Below, piece after piece: positions 47,486-60,127 of a stretch of 64,000 nucleotides of DNA (the first letter of the stretch is position 1; the number at the start of each line of letters is the position of its first letter). The notes below the pieces were generated by a model. The model saw nothing but the letters and a program-made list of their open reading frames with translations. It did not search any database and was not told where the DNA came from. Origin of the DNA: Puccinia triticina (taxonomy: Eukaryota; Basidiomycota; Pucciniomycetes; Pucciniales; Pucciniaceae); NCBI RefSeq assembly GCF_026914185.1, contig NC_070575.1, positions 186,001 through 250,000 of the forward strand, read 5' to 3'. A program made the translations under genes and the position numbers.

Positions 47486-48600
47486 TCAAGCGATTGTGAC
47501 CAGATTTGGCCATTCTACAGGATCGAGTGTATTGAGAAGTTCCTTTTGTGAGTTGGAAAGCGTCTTCAGGTATTCTGGAGAGTAGCAGTTGATGGTTAAG
47601 TTGCGAGGCACTTCTTTGAAACTGTGCAATGGGGCGGAGTCGGAAGGCTTTCTGCGGGACTCAAGAAGGAGCTCGAGGGCATATAGCCGCCCATTGGTAT
47701 TGGCCTTTTTCTGTGCGTAGATTCTGTCTAACTGTGCGGCAAGCAAGGTGAATGAATCTGATTGCCACGACAACGGCAATTTGACAAGAGATTTCGAAGG
47801 TGTGGACTTGGTCTCAGAGGTTGCTTTGATGTTGTCAAAGACTGATCGGAGTGTAGGACGGACAGGAAGAGAGGAGAGGGTCTCTTGACGATGTTGCCAA
47901 ATCTGAAAATGAGTATGTCCCTGTGAGATTAGCACGTGGAGGATATGGAGCTCAACAGGAGAACAATATCTACCTGCATGCGGATTTTGGATTTGCTTTC
48001 GGATTGCTTTTTCTTCAATTGCTTTGCCGGGCAGAATCGGCCTAATCTGAGGCCCTCTTGCCTGCTGACAAACCATCGATGGAGAAGGCCATGCTGGACA
48101 GCGGGGTTACTAGCTTCGACAGGATCCATGAAGAACATTTTAAACGCGCCTGATTGATAGGCATTCCGCCAATGCTTCAGAATAAATCTGGAAAGCAGCT
48201 GGTTCCAAGGGGCGTCCCACGCATGATCCCAGCAGAAGGTATGACCTGGGAAGTGTGATTTTGAAAGGTCATGAAGGAAGATATTTCTGAAGATCGGGTG
48301 GAAAGTTTGAGATTTGCCGAGCAGGCCTTCCGCAGGAATAGGATCTATCGGGTGAATCAGGATTGAATCAGGAAGGTTGGAGCCTACGTGAAAGTTGTGA
48401 GCGGAGGGACAGATTCGCCAGAGATCAGAAACGGGTTTCGTAGCCGAAGTGTTCAAGTCAAGCAGAGTTCTGATGAAGGCAGCCATGCTCCGTGAGCATG
48501 GTGACTGGGAATTTGGTATGAAAGTTGAGTAGATAGCGTTGATTTTGGCAACACCTCGGGGGGGTTGACCTTTGAGAAGATTGGCATTTGTGGATGACAT
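47486..48600 (-). CDS. Hypothetical protein, 353 aa, in the helicase/tnp2 block
   Basis: Two exons (47974-48600 and 47486-47920) with a 53-nt intron give 1,062 nt. The protein is rich in Trp, His and aromatic residues (HTFCWDHAWDAPWNQLLSRF, HGLLHRWFVSRQEGLRLGRF) with a basic stretch KQLKKKQSESKSKIR near the middle. No known domain is recognised. It runs towards the SNF2 gene with only 163 bp between stop codons, and its upstream region carries two 40-bp palindromes. Its company (helicase, transposase, unknown proteins) suggests it belongs to a mobile element. Both exons are clean, so it may be expressed. Confidence 0.65.
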
Positions 48601-48840
48601 GGGGCGTGGGCGATGAGGTGGAATGAATGAGCGGATTGAGGTGGGTGGGGGCCAGAGGTGATGACCTTAAGTGTTGGTGGGATAGGTGGTGATGGGTTGA
48701 CAAGACAAAGGACAGTCTTTGCACCTTGCAAGCGGGGACGCGATGGGGTCCAAACACTCATATAAGACAAGGGGAGTGATAGGACGTGGTTTATTTGGGT
48801 TCTGCATGCCGGGAAGGAAGGGGAAGAGGGCATTTGAGAA

Positions 48841-48880
48841 ATGTCCACCATGATGTTCGGCCGAACATCACGGCGGACAT
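48841..48880. repeat. 40-bp palindrome, copy 1
   Basis: An ATGTCCACC..GCGGACAT frame surrounds a perfect 18-bp palindromic core GATGTTCGGCCGAACATC. It lies 240 bp upstream of the 353-aa gene. Confidence 0.9.
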
Positions 48881-48977
48881 TCCCTGTTGGCTGGACAGTG
48901 AGTGTCGGGTAAGCAAGATGGCGGTGTGAGCTCAGGCTCTGGCGAAGGACCGGTTTATTAGTGGTCTGGCGAAGCAA

Positions 48978-49017
48978 ATGTCCACCGTGATGTTCGGCCA
49001 AAAATCAGGGTGGACAT
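48978..49017. repeat. 40-bp palindrome, copy 2
   Basis: Same outer arms (ATGTCCACC and GGTGGACAT) with a mutated core (GTTCGGCCAAAAATC). It lies 98 bp after copy 1. Confidence 0.88.
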
Positions 49018-49089
49018 AGGCTTGCAGCGTGCAAGCAGAGAAGCGTAATATCCCAGCGGTGCTGTGGGATTTCACTACACACAGCAGTG

Positions 49090-50543
49090 TTACTTCTTCA
49101 GTAACTTGGTCACCTCGCTCCTTGTCAGCACACACTCATCCATTGTAGATTGTGGTTGATGCGATGGGCTCTGTCTTTTAGAGGTCTTATTTGGCAGTAC
49201 ATGGCTGGGACCAGCCCAGACCAGCTGACTTAATCTGCCTGAAGCAACTTTTTGTTCTGCTGATGGGCCCAGGAGTAAGGCGCGACCAATCTCAACACTT
49301 GAGATACCGCCTCTCAGCATTTCGAATGACTCGGGTGGGGGTGTTCGTGGGGCGGGAGAATGCTGAATGTGATTATGACCTCCTGGTGGCTGATTTTTAG
49401 TGTAGAAGGGCAATCTGCCACCATTTCTATTCACGTGTGACATTTGCTGTTGCCTGCCGGCGGCGGGAAGGTATATCTCATATTCTGTGGCAGAGGGCCG
49501 GTCAAAGGGGACAGGCAGCTTTACAATGGAGCAGTAGCAAGAAGGAGGGAGATCTTGAGGCGGTGTGTTCACTATCCATGACAGAGGCCATTGCTGCATT
49601 GGCGGCCCTACCCAAATGCAATCATTCCGGTCAATGCCAGATGGCAAAGTACATTGTTAGAGCCACAAGCTATGATTTACCTTAGCGGCTGAGGAAGGTC
49701 CCGGAGGTCGAGGTCCCTTGGGCACCAGCGTCATCGTGATGTCCAGCAAAGTTGGCGCAGACGGGACCTGCAAGCAAGGAGGGACCGGGAGAATGAGTCC
49801 GCTGATGTGTGTTAGGGTCTATTAGACACAACTAACCCTTTCCGTGGCGATTTCTGATGGCATTCCATGTGGCGGTCACATCAGGCACTGCCCATTGAGG
49901 GATCCTCATGTCTGCGGCATCCGCGAACAATTTGGCTTGAAACTGGTATGCCAAATTGACATTGATCCCATCGTCCGTGATTTCACCTGCCCCTGCAACG
50001 ACCCGCTCCATCTCTGCGTCCACAAAAATCTGCTTGGCTTGGAGCCACTGGAGCTGCATCGGAGAGAAATTGAAGGTGCTCTTCATGATTCGATTTGGGA
50101 TGGTAGAATGTTGTTGACCGGGCGACTTATCGAATTGATGGAGGGAAACTTTTGGAGTTAGGTGGATTCGCTTTATCCCACAGGGTCCTACCCTCTGTTT
50201 TCTCTGTCGCTTTCACTCAGTCGGGGAGGTTCCACGGTGAGTGGGAGTTAAAATGGGCCTCCGTGGGGGCGTTAAAGCGCTACAATATGTAAATTGGTCA
50301 CCTGGCAATGTCAATCCCGCTTCTTCTTGAGGAAATGTCTTGAATGGCCATTACCAACATGTCCCAGCAGCAATCTGCATAGCCTCCGGACTTGCTGGAT
50401 GGAAGTGTGATTTGGCATCGGCATTTCCGACCGAGGCAGTGGCGAGTTGCTTGACTGTAGGAACTATTCAGCTCATTGGGCGCCCTTAGAACCACCTCAT
50501 CTATTTCTGCACCTGGCACGGCTTGATTTGCAGTGGTAATCAT
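49090..50543 (-). CDS. Uncertain minus-strand gene divergent from the tnp2 transposase
   Basis: The best coding evidence is 49837-50086, a protein-like exon (QLQWLQAKQIFVDAEMERV, INVNLAYQFQAKLF, QWAVPDVTATWNAIRN). A 186-codon frame ending at 49090 and an 82-codon frame from 50543 may be further exons. Several GT-AG junctions are possible, for example 49681-49767 as an exon, but that choice gives an in-frame stop, so I cannot settle the structure. It may be decayed. If 50543 is the start, only about 120 bp separate it from the tnp2 start at 50663. No domain is recognised. Confidence 0.35.
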
Positions 50544-50662
50544 CAGTTGTCCAAGGCCTCAGCTGCATCTCATCTCCAAACCATCCAACTCGACACGCCC
50601 GCGCTACTCCAAGTTACACCTGGCGACAAAATCAGCCCACATCACCATATCTTGTCCTTCCC

Positions 50663-53600
50663 ATGGCAAATTGGCCGCTTCACGTCTGTCTATGTACACA
50701 CTTCGGCTGCAGCGACGCACAGCATGAAGAAGACGGTCGTGGAATTGTTCCTGGGAGGGTTTTGTCCCCCCGTGTTTATCGGGATCATCAACAGAAATTG
50801 AAAGTTGAGCGATCCAAGCGCGAACCTTCACAATTGGCCAGCTCTGCCGCTGTGTCAGCCCCTGAAGCCCATGTGAGTGAAACCAACGGGTGAGATGAGT
50901 TCTTCCGAGGAGCGTTGCTGATCCACCGTTTTGGCAGCAGAGTGGCACAAGTGCCTCTGCAGGTGCCACAGAAATGACTAGTATCACATCTGGACACTTT
51001 GTGCCACAAGAGGAATTTTGCAAGCAGGTTATGGTGCAGATGGCTTCGTCGGTGATGGCTAACAAGCTGACTAAGAATGGAGCGGTGGATTTCCTGAAAG
51101 CCGCCCGGGCAAATGTTTCACTTCTCGCACAGATCTGGAGCATGAAGAATCAGACAACGATTGATCCAACCCCAATTCTAGAGCAGATTCCCAGGACTCA
51201 GGAAGCTGTCTTCCATCGTCTTGGCCTTAAGCCCAACCTGACCATACGTATCTGCTGCAAGAAATGCTTTGCACTCTACCCGATCAATTTGGCGCCTGGA
51301 GATGGTCCGCAAACTTGTACTCAGCCCTTCCTTTCCCCCAGGCAGGGCTTCTGCAAGTGGGCCAAGGCCGAAAATCTGAATCCGACGTGCGATCAGCCAC
51401 TGTACAACGCCGGTCTGCCTGCTCGGACGTTTCCTTTCGTATCACTGAGATCATGGTTGCGGGGCTGGCTATCCCAACCTCCGTTTGAAGCCTTATTAGA
51501 TTCAAGTCTGGTCGCCAGTAACTGGCCGGATGACCAGCCATTGGAAGACGTGTGGCACGGCCGGGTGTGGCAAGAATTTCCAAATTTGGACGACGGTACG
51601 GGATTGTATACAGCACACTCCGGAAACCTGGTCTTCAGTTTATATCTCGACTGGTTTAGCCCCGGTGGATCCTCAAATCTCGGGAAGCACACGACAGTTG
51701 GGGCAATAACTTTGGTTTGCCTGAATATGCCCGCAACTCACCGATATAGGTTGGAAAATCTCTTTCTCTTCGGCATCATTCCAGGCCCTAAAGAGCCAAA
51801 GCTTGAACAGATCAACCATATCTTGCGACCATTGGTGGAGGAGCTGAAGGAGTTTTGGGGCGGGGTTTCCTTTGAATCGACTAGTCTCCATCCCACCGGG
51901 AGAACCATCCGTGCGGCAATATTCCCACTCATTGCCGACCTCCCGGCCATACGGAAGACCGGCGGATTTGGGAGTCACGCTGCCCAACTGTTTTGTGCCT
52001 TTTGTCTCCTCACTAAGGACAACCTGCACGAGGCAGATACAACCAAATTCCCTCAGCGCACTGACGAAGTACACCGGAACCATGCATCCGCTTGGCTGAA
52101 GATACAGAATTGCACAGAACGCAAGAAATTCACCAAAAAGCATGGCGCCCGATGGAGTGTGCTGAATGAACTCACGTATTGGAAACCGGTTACATATTGC
52201 TCGATTGAAGTGATGCACGCCTTGGTGCTGGGTGACTTGAAAGATCACAGCTTCCAATTCTTAAATTTGCCCTTGGCTGGTGCGCAACTTCAAGCATCAC
52301 AAGAGATAGACGAGGCATGGCAGAACGACAAGTCCTACTCGGAGATGCCCTTTGGTGATCACCCGCGTTTGGCAGAGAGTCAAAAGGGGAAGAGGAAACT
52401 GACGAGCGACATCATGGAAGCGCCCGCCGCTGAAAGACCTAGCAAACGAACCCGTCAAGCTCCTGTTGCCGGTGGATGTAGCCGCATGGCGCCGACAGAA
52501 AGGAAATCTTCACAGATTCGTGCCTCCACAGATCCTAACTCTCAACCATCCCCGCACGCCCACTCAGACACGTCATCCACGCACTCCTACGCATTGCGTC
52601 AGAGAAAGAAAATGTCGTACACCACGTCCGATGATCACGAATCTAGCGAATCTGAGGAGGAGGGTGGCAGCGATGATACTGTCAGGGGTGTGAGAAGACA
52701 AGCAAGAAACCCACCTTTGCCAGCTGATGATATGAGCTGTCCTTGATTGTTGCCTGAAGAACTTGATGTGGTCCGACGATGTATCCTACACACTGTCCTG
52801 CCGTCTTGGATTGACCGAGTGCCACACAATCTAGGTTCTGCTTCTCACGGTTCATTAAAGGCAGCCGAGTGGTTAATCTTGTATAAGGTGTACTACACAA
52901 TGGCACTCATTCCAATCTGGGTCAGATGTCTGGCAGACACGGGCACCACCCAGAGCAAAAGAAGGACTTCATTGCTATTAGAATCAACTACCACGCTTTC
53001 TCAAGTGGCACACTTCCTGACTCTCCCTAGGATAAAGTTGCAAGATTTGGCCGAACTTGACAGTTTAATATTGAAATACCAAAGATGTCTGCAAACTGGC
53101 TGGCCGACAAAATCAAGCAAACCAAACTTGCATCTGAATCAGCATTTCTCTGATGTAATCCGGAGGTTTGGTCCTCCTCGCTCAACGGCAGCATGGGCAC
53201 AGGAGAGAGTGAACGGGATGTTACAGAGGCTCCCTACCAACAACCACCTTGGTGAGTGCTTGTCTCCCTTTGGCTGCAGTCATAATGGCTGATGTTGAGT
53301 GATGCTTATTCGCAGGAGACATCCCCAAGACTCTGCTCAAGAAGTGGCATATGAACTCAACTCTCCGCTCTCTCCAAAATGACGCAACCTATGCTCAATC
53401 CTCTGCCGCCGAGGATTCAGATAAAGGGGCATCGATCAAAATGAACCTTCAGCAGCCTTTGTTTGTGCGGTGGCAAAGGGCTGTGGGCCTGCAACAGCGG
53501 AGGAGTGATGGAAAACCAATGACGCAATTAGACCTCAATTTGAATCCTACTGTGGACTCTGTCAGCAGCATCCAGATTGACCGGAAGACCTTCACAACAA

Positions 53601-54037
53601 AGGAGAATCACGAGGGAAACTCAATGGTTGAGTTCTACTTAGGCAATGTTCAACAATTTGGAGAAACACACCACATCTTCCAATCAGAACAAACACCGGG
53701 GACAACATGGCTCGCGGTGAGGCCATTCAAAGAACTACAAAGGAAGGATGATCCGTACGGAGATTACCCCGATCTCAACTGCAGATTAGTCAAGGCCAAA
53801 CTAGAGGTGATGACGGTGGTTAATTGTGCACAAGTGATTGGGCATGTGGCCATCATGCGGCATGTTGCTGGGACGTTTGGTCTGTCCACTGAGACAATCA
53901 GTGCCGTAGGATTACGCACCGCAGTAAGTCCTTCTGCTTGGCAGGGTTACCCAGTGTCTGTTTGGCACGAGTTGACTTTTTTGTGTGGGGTGGGCTTTTA
54001 CGTTGTGCAGGGCTGGGAAGGCCTTGTGGATGATTGA
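50663..54037 (+). CDS. CACTA-type (Plavaka/tnp2) transposase
   Basis: A five-exon model (50663-50872, 50938-52687, 52760-53251, 53316-53923, 54011-54037) is in frame throughout and gives 1,028 aa. A short Cys/His-rich start (CLCTHFGCSD..GRVLSPRVYRDH) resembles the N-terminal finger of basidiomycete Plavaka proteins. The transposase_21 core follows: LVFSLYLDWFSPGGSSN, KHTTVGAITLVCLNMP, NLFLFGIIPGPKEP, HPTGRTIRAAIFPLIADLPA and SIEVMHALVLGDLKDH. The C-terminal region has LPSWIDRVPHNLG and KAAEWLILYKVYY. A TGA at 52744-52746 falls inside the third, 72-nt intron (52688-52759). If that intron is not used, the gene is interrupted. The protein should catalyse cut-and-paste of a large element. Confidence 0.85.
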
Positions 54038-54396
54038 ACCGAAGTGGCAGCGGGGCTTGGAAGGGAGGATGGTTGTGATTGTGTAGTAGGATCCTCTCTT
54101 GTCAAGATCCCTATGTGTGGTACCATCCTCATCCCGTACAAAGGGGACCCCCGTCTCATGTCAAATCAAGGCCTGCTTGATGTGTGTCCGAATTATTGTG
54201 AACATATACAAATTCGGACTTAGTTGCGACTTGGTTCACCCATCCTTGTGCCCCAATTTTCCCTCTTATTTATCTGCCGCATAAAAGATTTCCGGTCCAC
54301 TGGCCCTCTGCTACGACTCTCCTGCTCTGTTCTCCGAGGTCCACATTAACCTGGTCTTGCCCTTGCGCCCCACAATCTCGTCTATAATCATCCATC

Positions 54397-56091
54397 ATGG
54401 CTCCCACCAATGCTCCTCTGGGTGAGCAGCCAGGTGCTGAGGGAAACGGTGCCCCCCCGTCAAGCTCAGACGAGTCATGGATTGCAGCTCTGGTGGATGG
54501 TCTGGTCCCCAAGTTTCAAGCCAATGGAAGCATGCAATCCGGTGATTCGGCCATGCAGACTGCAAACGAAGGCAAGTCAAGCGATGGTTGGCCTTACACA
54601 AGTTGATGAGACCAACCCCTGACCCAAATTCTGTGCACAGCCGAGGCAGCTCAACGCGCATCGGAGCCCGAGGATCCGTCCCGGTTGGACCCTGCATTTG
54701 TTGTTGCCAACGCGAGGAAATCTAGAACCGAAGCCGGAGAGGTCGAAGAAGGGCGGAAATCTGGGAGGCGGGCCAAAGGTATCGCACGTAAGAGTGCGCT
54801 TGCGGAGCACCACAATGCACTTTCTCGGAGTATCCAGAGTTTCATCAAATTCTTCCTTGGCAATCCTGACAAGCCTCAAGATTACCCGATAACTCCAACT
54901 GAACCGGAACTTGCAGGCCAATATTGGATGGAGAAGCGAAGTGCTGTTATCCTTCAACAGCTCGACAGAGTTCGCGCCGCTCTTGTCGGCAAGCCGGCTG
55001 CTGAGATAGATTACTATGTTGGTGTTGCAGAGAAGGAAATTCGGAAAAATCTCACGCTATCACCTTTCACTTCTGCATCCATGCAAGGTCCTGGGAAGGG
55101 CTGTAAGCCGATAAGCCTGCCAGTCAAGGCTGATGTTGAGAGGACCTTAGCATTGGCAGGCATCTGTCGAGTCACCTTTCAGTGGGATGCGACGCAGCCC
55201 GGGAGCAGCTCCGCGTGGAACTCAGTGATTATTGAGATCTTGGCCTTGAAGTCTGTAGATTGGATTCGTCGAACCACATCTGTCACCGATGAGCAGGCGG
55301 CTCAGGCACCCGCCATTATCCAACGATGGATCCACACCAAGTCGTGCGAACTTCGAGAATTCCAGAACATGGATGTCCCGACTTACAACGGGATCAAGAA
55401 CCGCAAGGCTAAAGTGGACCAACACCAACGAATGCGCAAAAAGGTGAGATCATCCCATCTCCTGCCCCCCCAACCTTCTGACTCGCCGGATGAAATGGCT
55501 CACTCCTCATGTGCTCCTGTGTGTCAGATCAAGGAAAATCGATGCTCCATGGTTGACAAGCTGTTCAAAACCAACATCCAACTTGCCAATATTGTTGAGC
55601 AGAGGGAGTGCGGCTCCGACATTGAAGACGCCGGGGAGAACATCGCCCCTCTCTCTCAGATCCCCGACTGGAGGAGTGATGACCTCACAAGCATCTTACA
55701 CTGCCTCGACAAGATGACCATTGCGCGCGGACAACATCACAAAACCGTTGCGGCCAATCAGAAACTCTATGCTCGCTCAAAACGCAACTTCAAGAGCACT
55801 AAAGGCATAATAGGTGTTCCCCGCGGGCTACCTCTTGACTCTTACAGCAAACTTTATTGGACTAAGCTCGGCGCCTTTGAGCAGGATACTATCTCTAAAG
55901 TCCCGGCGATAGGTCTTGATGTCATTGCGCGTGATCTACTACTAGCTTGCCAGCCTGCCGCAGGACCTGCAGGCTCTGGCACTCCTGCGACTGCGCCAGC
56001 TGGAAACGTGGGATCCACGAGCACAAGCGGACCGCCCGCCAATGGGCACCTCGACGTTCAAACTGGTGGCTCGATGAACTTGGATCGGTGA
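54397..56091 (+). CDS. Hypothetical protein, 513 aa, in the tnp2 block
   Basis: Three exons (54397-54571, 54641-55443, 55528-56091). The first intron has a GC donor (GCAAGT) with CACAG acceptor; the second is 84 nt and keeps the frame open. The N terminus is Ser/Pro/Gly-rich; a basic stretch RKSGRRAKGIARKSA follows near residue 100. A folded-looking region at about 120-300 contains FQWDATQPGSSSAWNSVIIE and ILALKSVDWIRR. The tail is Ala/Gly/Pro-rich. I do not recognise a domain. It follows the tnp2 gene in the same orientation, 360 bp after its stop, so it is probably element cargo or an accessory factor. Confidence 0.65.
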
Positions 56092-56340
56092 TTACCCACT
56101 CTAGCGGGTTGTTGGAAACGGTCCACGGATGATATGTAATGGAATGTTTTGTCCATCTTTTTGCTATAGATTACTGCCGTAGTGTGTAGGTTTTAGGAAT
56201 GCAAGGGGAAACTCCTCTGTGCTGCGCCCTGTGAGACATCCAGTGTCCATCCCCTCCAGGCTGACGTTGTCAGGTTGGGAGGAGGGGATATTAGTGTCCA
56301 AAAACGGTGAGGCACATGATGCGATGGTCTGCCTGAGCCC

Positions 56341-56374
56341 TGTCAGTGCAGGTAACGTATTACCTGCACTGACA
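56341..56374. repeat. Perfect hairpin, 15-bp arms
   Basis: TGTCAGTGCAGGTAA and TTACCTGCACTGACA are separated by CGTA. The arms match without mismatch. It is not followed by a T run and lies in a eukaryotic setting, so a terminator is unlikely; a protein-binding or cruciform site is possible. Confidence 0.9.
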
Positions 56375-56409
56375 AGGTTCCCAAAGCCGCCTCATGAGAG
56401 GGTGAGGAA

Positions 56410-56449
56410 ATGTCCACCGCGATGTTTGGCCGAACATCAGGGTGGACAT
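56410..56449. repeat. 40-bp palindrome, copy 3
   Basis: Arms ATGTCCACC and GGTGGACAT surround a core with one change (GATGTTTGGCCGAACATC). Confidence 0.9.
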
Positions 56450-56702
56450 CCCAGACCCGCGGGCCTCTGGGGCCCGACCCGAAGCCCGCTACCTCGCCAG
56501 GCCGGGCTATGAGAGCCATGTGGCCAGTGCAGCAGTGTGGTATATGTATGGAACTTTGAGCGGATACATTCTGATCCCTTGCCAAAAGGCATGATGCTCC
56601 TCATTCATCCCCGCGCAGTAGTTATCTCGCTCTGCATTCTGGAATTCTAAGGTTCCTGGACCTTTGATTAAGTTCTTGCTAAGTTTTGCCCACTGCGATC
56701 CA

Positions 56703-56742
56703 ATGTCCACCATGATGTTCGGCCGAACATCACGGTGGAAAT
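56703..56742. repeat. 40-bp palindrome, copy 4
   Basis: The core GATGTTCGGCCGAACATC is perfect, with arms ATGTCCACC and GGTGGAAAT. It is 293 bp after copy 3. Confidence 0.9.
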
Positions 56743-57620
56743 CTGCGCAGAACGCTGCGCCGCGAACATCCGGGTTGCTGTACCCTTTATTCCACATCTC
56801 CTGGAGACTGACCGGGTTGTGATAGCAATCCAGACTTACACCTCTCAGCCCTCAATGTTGAAGAGACTACGCAGTAGATTTTTGTGCATCAATAACCCCA
56901 ATGATCGTAGTTGTCCCCGGGATGGCTTGGTCAGACCTTGATTTCACAGCCCGCTATCAGAGAATTGTTAATCCCACGCCCCGTCCGTGAAGACATGCTT
57001 GTGGACAACGTCAGCATTTCACCTCATGCCCTATCTGACAGTTTCAGGCCCGTCTTGGCCTGATGTTAGTCTTGGCTGCGAAGTTCAGCCAACCTCATGC
57101 ACCGCCACGCGTCACCTTGCTTATTCGATTTGCTGATTGTTCTACATCCAATTTGCAAAGTGACCTAGCGCGGCGGAAGCTGAGTATCTTGCTGACCACG
57201 GCAACTGCAGCGCACTCTGCACACATGTGTTCAACTTCAAGCTGACGTTTAGGATCCCCACACTCCCACAGCACACATGCTGATGGTCAGCAGTCAGAGC
57301 ATGCTGCTTGTGTCAGCGCTGCGTCAGCTCCCGTCTCAAACCCAGAACGCTGACAATCCCCTCAATAATTCCCTGTGCGCAGCTGGGCCCTAGGTATAAC
57401 TAAACTCAAGCTTACTGCTCAGGCTAAGCCCATTTCAGCTGCAACATGGAACCTCGATCCACCACACAAAGGCTATGCAAGCTTTTCAATCACAAAGGCC
57501 TTTGGGTTGTCCTGAAAACCCACCATCACATCATAAATCGAGGCCACTGTCTCCCTGGCCCCATGTGTCTCACCGTCCCCCCATCTGTCTTTGCTTCATA
57601 TTTGTCACCTCACAACAAAA

Positions 57621-60127
57621 ATGTCGACCGCACCTCCTCCCGAACCTTTGCCTGCCACCGATTCCTCTGAATCAGATTCAGAGAAGGGGTCGCGACATTC
57701 ATCCTTGACTCCACCTCCTAGTCAGCATTCTCACACTGCCTGCTCAGCTGCCATTCTGAACTCACCTCTCTGCTTTTGTCATAGCTGCTATAGACCATGC
57801 TCAGAACATTGCCACACCACTTGCTCCGCCATCATTTTATGAATTTGCTCTACAACACAAATCCGTCGCATGCCCAGCCTCACTTACCCCGGCCGCATCA
57901 ATCCTGCCCACGGAGATCCAGGAGATCACCCCGGAAGAATTCAGCCGTTCCATTGAGGCTGCCACCCGATCTGCCGATCATATCCTTGCCCTCAAGCTCC
58001 CTCGCACCTGCAAACGCGTCGCTGAAGAACTGGCTGCTACGCTCACCCAGAGCAAGCGACGTAAGGCCTCCCAATTCATGCCACTTGTACATGACAGACC
58101 ACATTCTCACTGACACCACAAGAAACACCACCTTTCTCTACCATACCAGAATGGCAGGAAACTGGCGCTGTTCCTCATGACGAAGACATCAAAATTACTA
58201 TCCCGGAAGATCCTTTGGCGTCCACATCGAACCCACCCAGTACCTCCCGCCCACGATCAAAAAGAAAACGGGGAGGAAAACGGTCATCATTCAAGCCAGC
58301 GGATCTTCTCACTAAGAAACCACCCTCTATCAACCCCTCGATTCCATCAGCCAACAGCCAATCTGCACCTTCAAATACCATCACCACCACATCAAACTTG
58401 GCTCCACCCCAGACAACTTCTTCCACCACACCTTCCCCACCAACCAGGGTGACACGATAGCGCCAACATTCAACACAGGCAAAACAGCTAGCAGTCAGTC
58501 GGGACCAAGTGCCGGTCACCGTGTCCCTTTGCCTACTCCGGATTCAGCATCCAAAAATCTCTCAGCCGAAACTGACTCACGCGGCACAGGACCTGGCTCG
58601 GCCCCAGACCCAGCCGCTGATCGTCTTCATTCTCCTGGACTGGAAAAGGCCACATCACCCTCCCTTTTCAAGCCTGCCAGTCCTGCACCCGGCACCACTG
58701 CATTGGCCTCTGTCCAACAAGACTCAACGACTTCAGCAACCCCTTTGAACACCCAACAGTCAACCACTTCAACCGCCGGCACAGGTCAGCTAACCATTCT
58801 CAAGTGCGACGATATCCGCGCGCAGGTCATCAGCATTCACAATAGTTTCAGCGGCACCAAACCATCCTGGCCAAAATATCAGACGACTTGGCAATCACTT
58901 GCTCCTTTGCTTCAAAATTGTGCACAAGCTATGCACTCGCCAGCTCCGCCATCCCCAACACCTCCGTTGCAACGTACCAATTGCTCCTATGGCTTGTGGA
59001 TACACACAATAACATCTCTTGGTGAGTCTATGGTGTGTACACTGCTGAACTGGATTAGAAATCTCGGAAAACTCACCATGTGTCCCCGCTCAGCCGACAA
59101 GTTCCTGTCCCCGTCTCAAAACGAGCAGTGGTACTGCCCCGATCAGATCAACTTTCCCAAGCTCACGGCTTTTGGAGACAAGCGAAACAGTCTCGAACCT
59201 GGGTCATTTATTCCCATGGTTAATAAGACAGAGCACCCAGAATCAACCCTTGTCCGCTGCCTTTCCCGCCTTCTCCACCCTCCCCAACGGCTGCATATTG
59301 ATTGGGCTCGGATTGTCGCTGCCTCTGTGGAGTTAATGGCTGACAATCTCTTCAAACCACCCCAGGTCAGCAGCATTCAAGCCGAAGATCATCTTTCTCA
59401 CGGTTTCAAAGCCCTCTCCTTTCTTGAAGCGGTGAAGAACTCGTCATCCAGTTTTGACCAAGCTAGTGCTGACCCTGGCGCACCGGCTGCTCCGCGTTTG
59501 CACTCTGTCGATGTGCTGCACGAATTCCGCAACGTCATAATTGACGTGTTGATGGCCTACATTATATTTCAAACTCACGCGCTCAGTAAGGCACCCTTGA
59601 CTGCGGCTGAGAAGAAGGCAAACAACCGGTCTAATCAAGCACCCATAGACGGCTCGACCACCACTACCACATCAGTGCAGACCACTTCCTCGGAACTCGT
59701 TGAACTCCCTGCCGACGCCGCTCATCAGCTCCAGAAGTATCAACGAAAGCAAAATTTTCAACCACTAGTCTATTTTGTCCTTGCCAGAGTCCGAGGTTTG
59801 TTCATTACGTCAAGGGACCACAGGATTGCCGGAATCTCGACGTGCATGTCTTTCCTCCAAGCAATGTCCATCATCAAGGACCGTTCCACAACACCACACA
59901 CCCCCGACGAACCCATCTGGAAAACTCTGTCGGCATACCTGTATCAGATATTTCTCCCAGTTTTTCAGTCCCCCGACAAAATCTGCCCCCTTCCTAATGT
60001 CCAAGTGCCCACTTGGTTTGAGCTTGCGGAGGCCATAACAAAAGATTTCCTCAATCAGTGGCAGGCGTGGAACCCCACATCCCCATTCCTTCTCCCAAAT
60101 GCGAATCCACAAATTACCAATACTTGA
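57621..60127 (+). CDS. Hypothetical protein, about 752 aa, in the tnp2 block
   Basis: Five exons (57621-57720, 57785-58060, 58123-58448, 58499-59021, 59094-60127) join in phase; the fourth intron is 72 nt and leaves the frame open. The N terminus is acidic and Ser/Pro-rich (PATDSSESDSEKGSRHSS). A basic patch RPRSKRKRGGKRSS follows near residue 155, then a long Ser/Thr/Pro linker. The C-terminal 430 residues look folded (FSGTKPSWPKYQTTWQSLAP, HIDWARIVAASVELMADNLF, NVIIDVLMAYIIFQTHAL). No family is recognised. A disordered basic N terminus with a structured C terminus fits a DNA-binding accessory protein of a transposon, but this is inference. Confidence 0.65.

Larger units (their letters stand above)
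56092..57620. other. Intergenic region with a hairpin and two palindromes
   Basis: There is no coding evidence. A perfect 15-bp hairpin (56341-56374) and two 40-bp palindromes (56410, 56703) fall within 400 bp. TGCTGAC/GTCAGC-like words are frequent near 57241-57350. The last 200 bp are the presumed promoter of the next gene. Confidence 0.45.

Noticed and set aside
50604..51143. 180-codon minus-strand ORF over the start of the tnp2 gene
   Set aside because: It is antisense to conserved transposase coding sequence, so it is a shadow frame.
52744..52746. TGA interpreted as a nonsense mutation in the tnp2 transposase
   Set aside because: A 72-nt intron (52688-52759) with GTGTGA..GAAG ends removes it and keeps the frame, so an intact gene is the simpler reading, though not proven.
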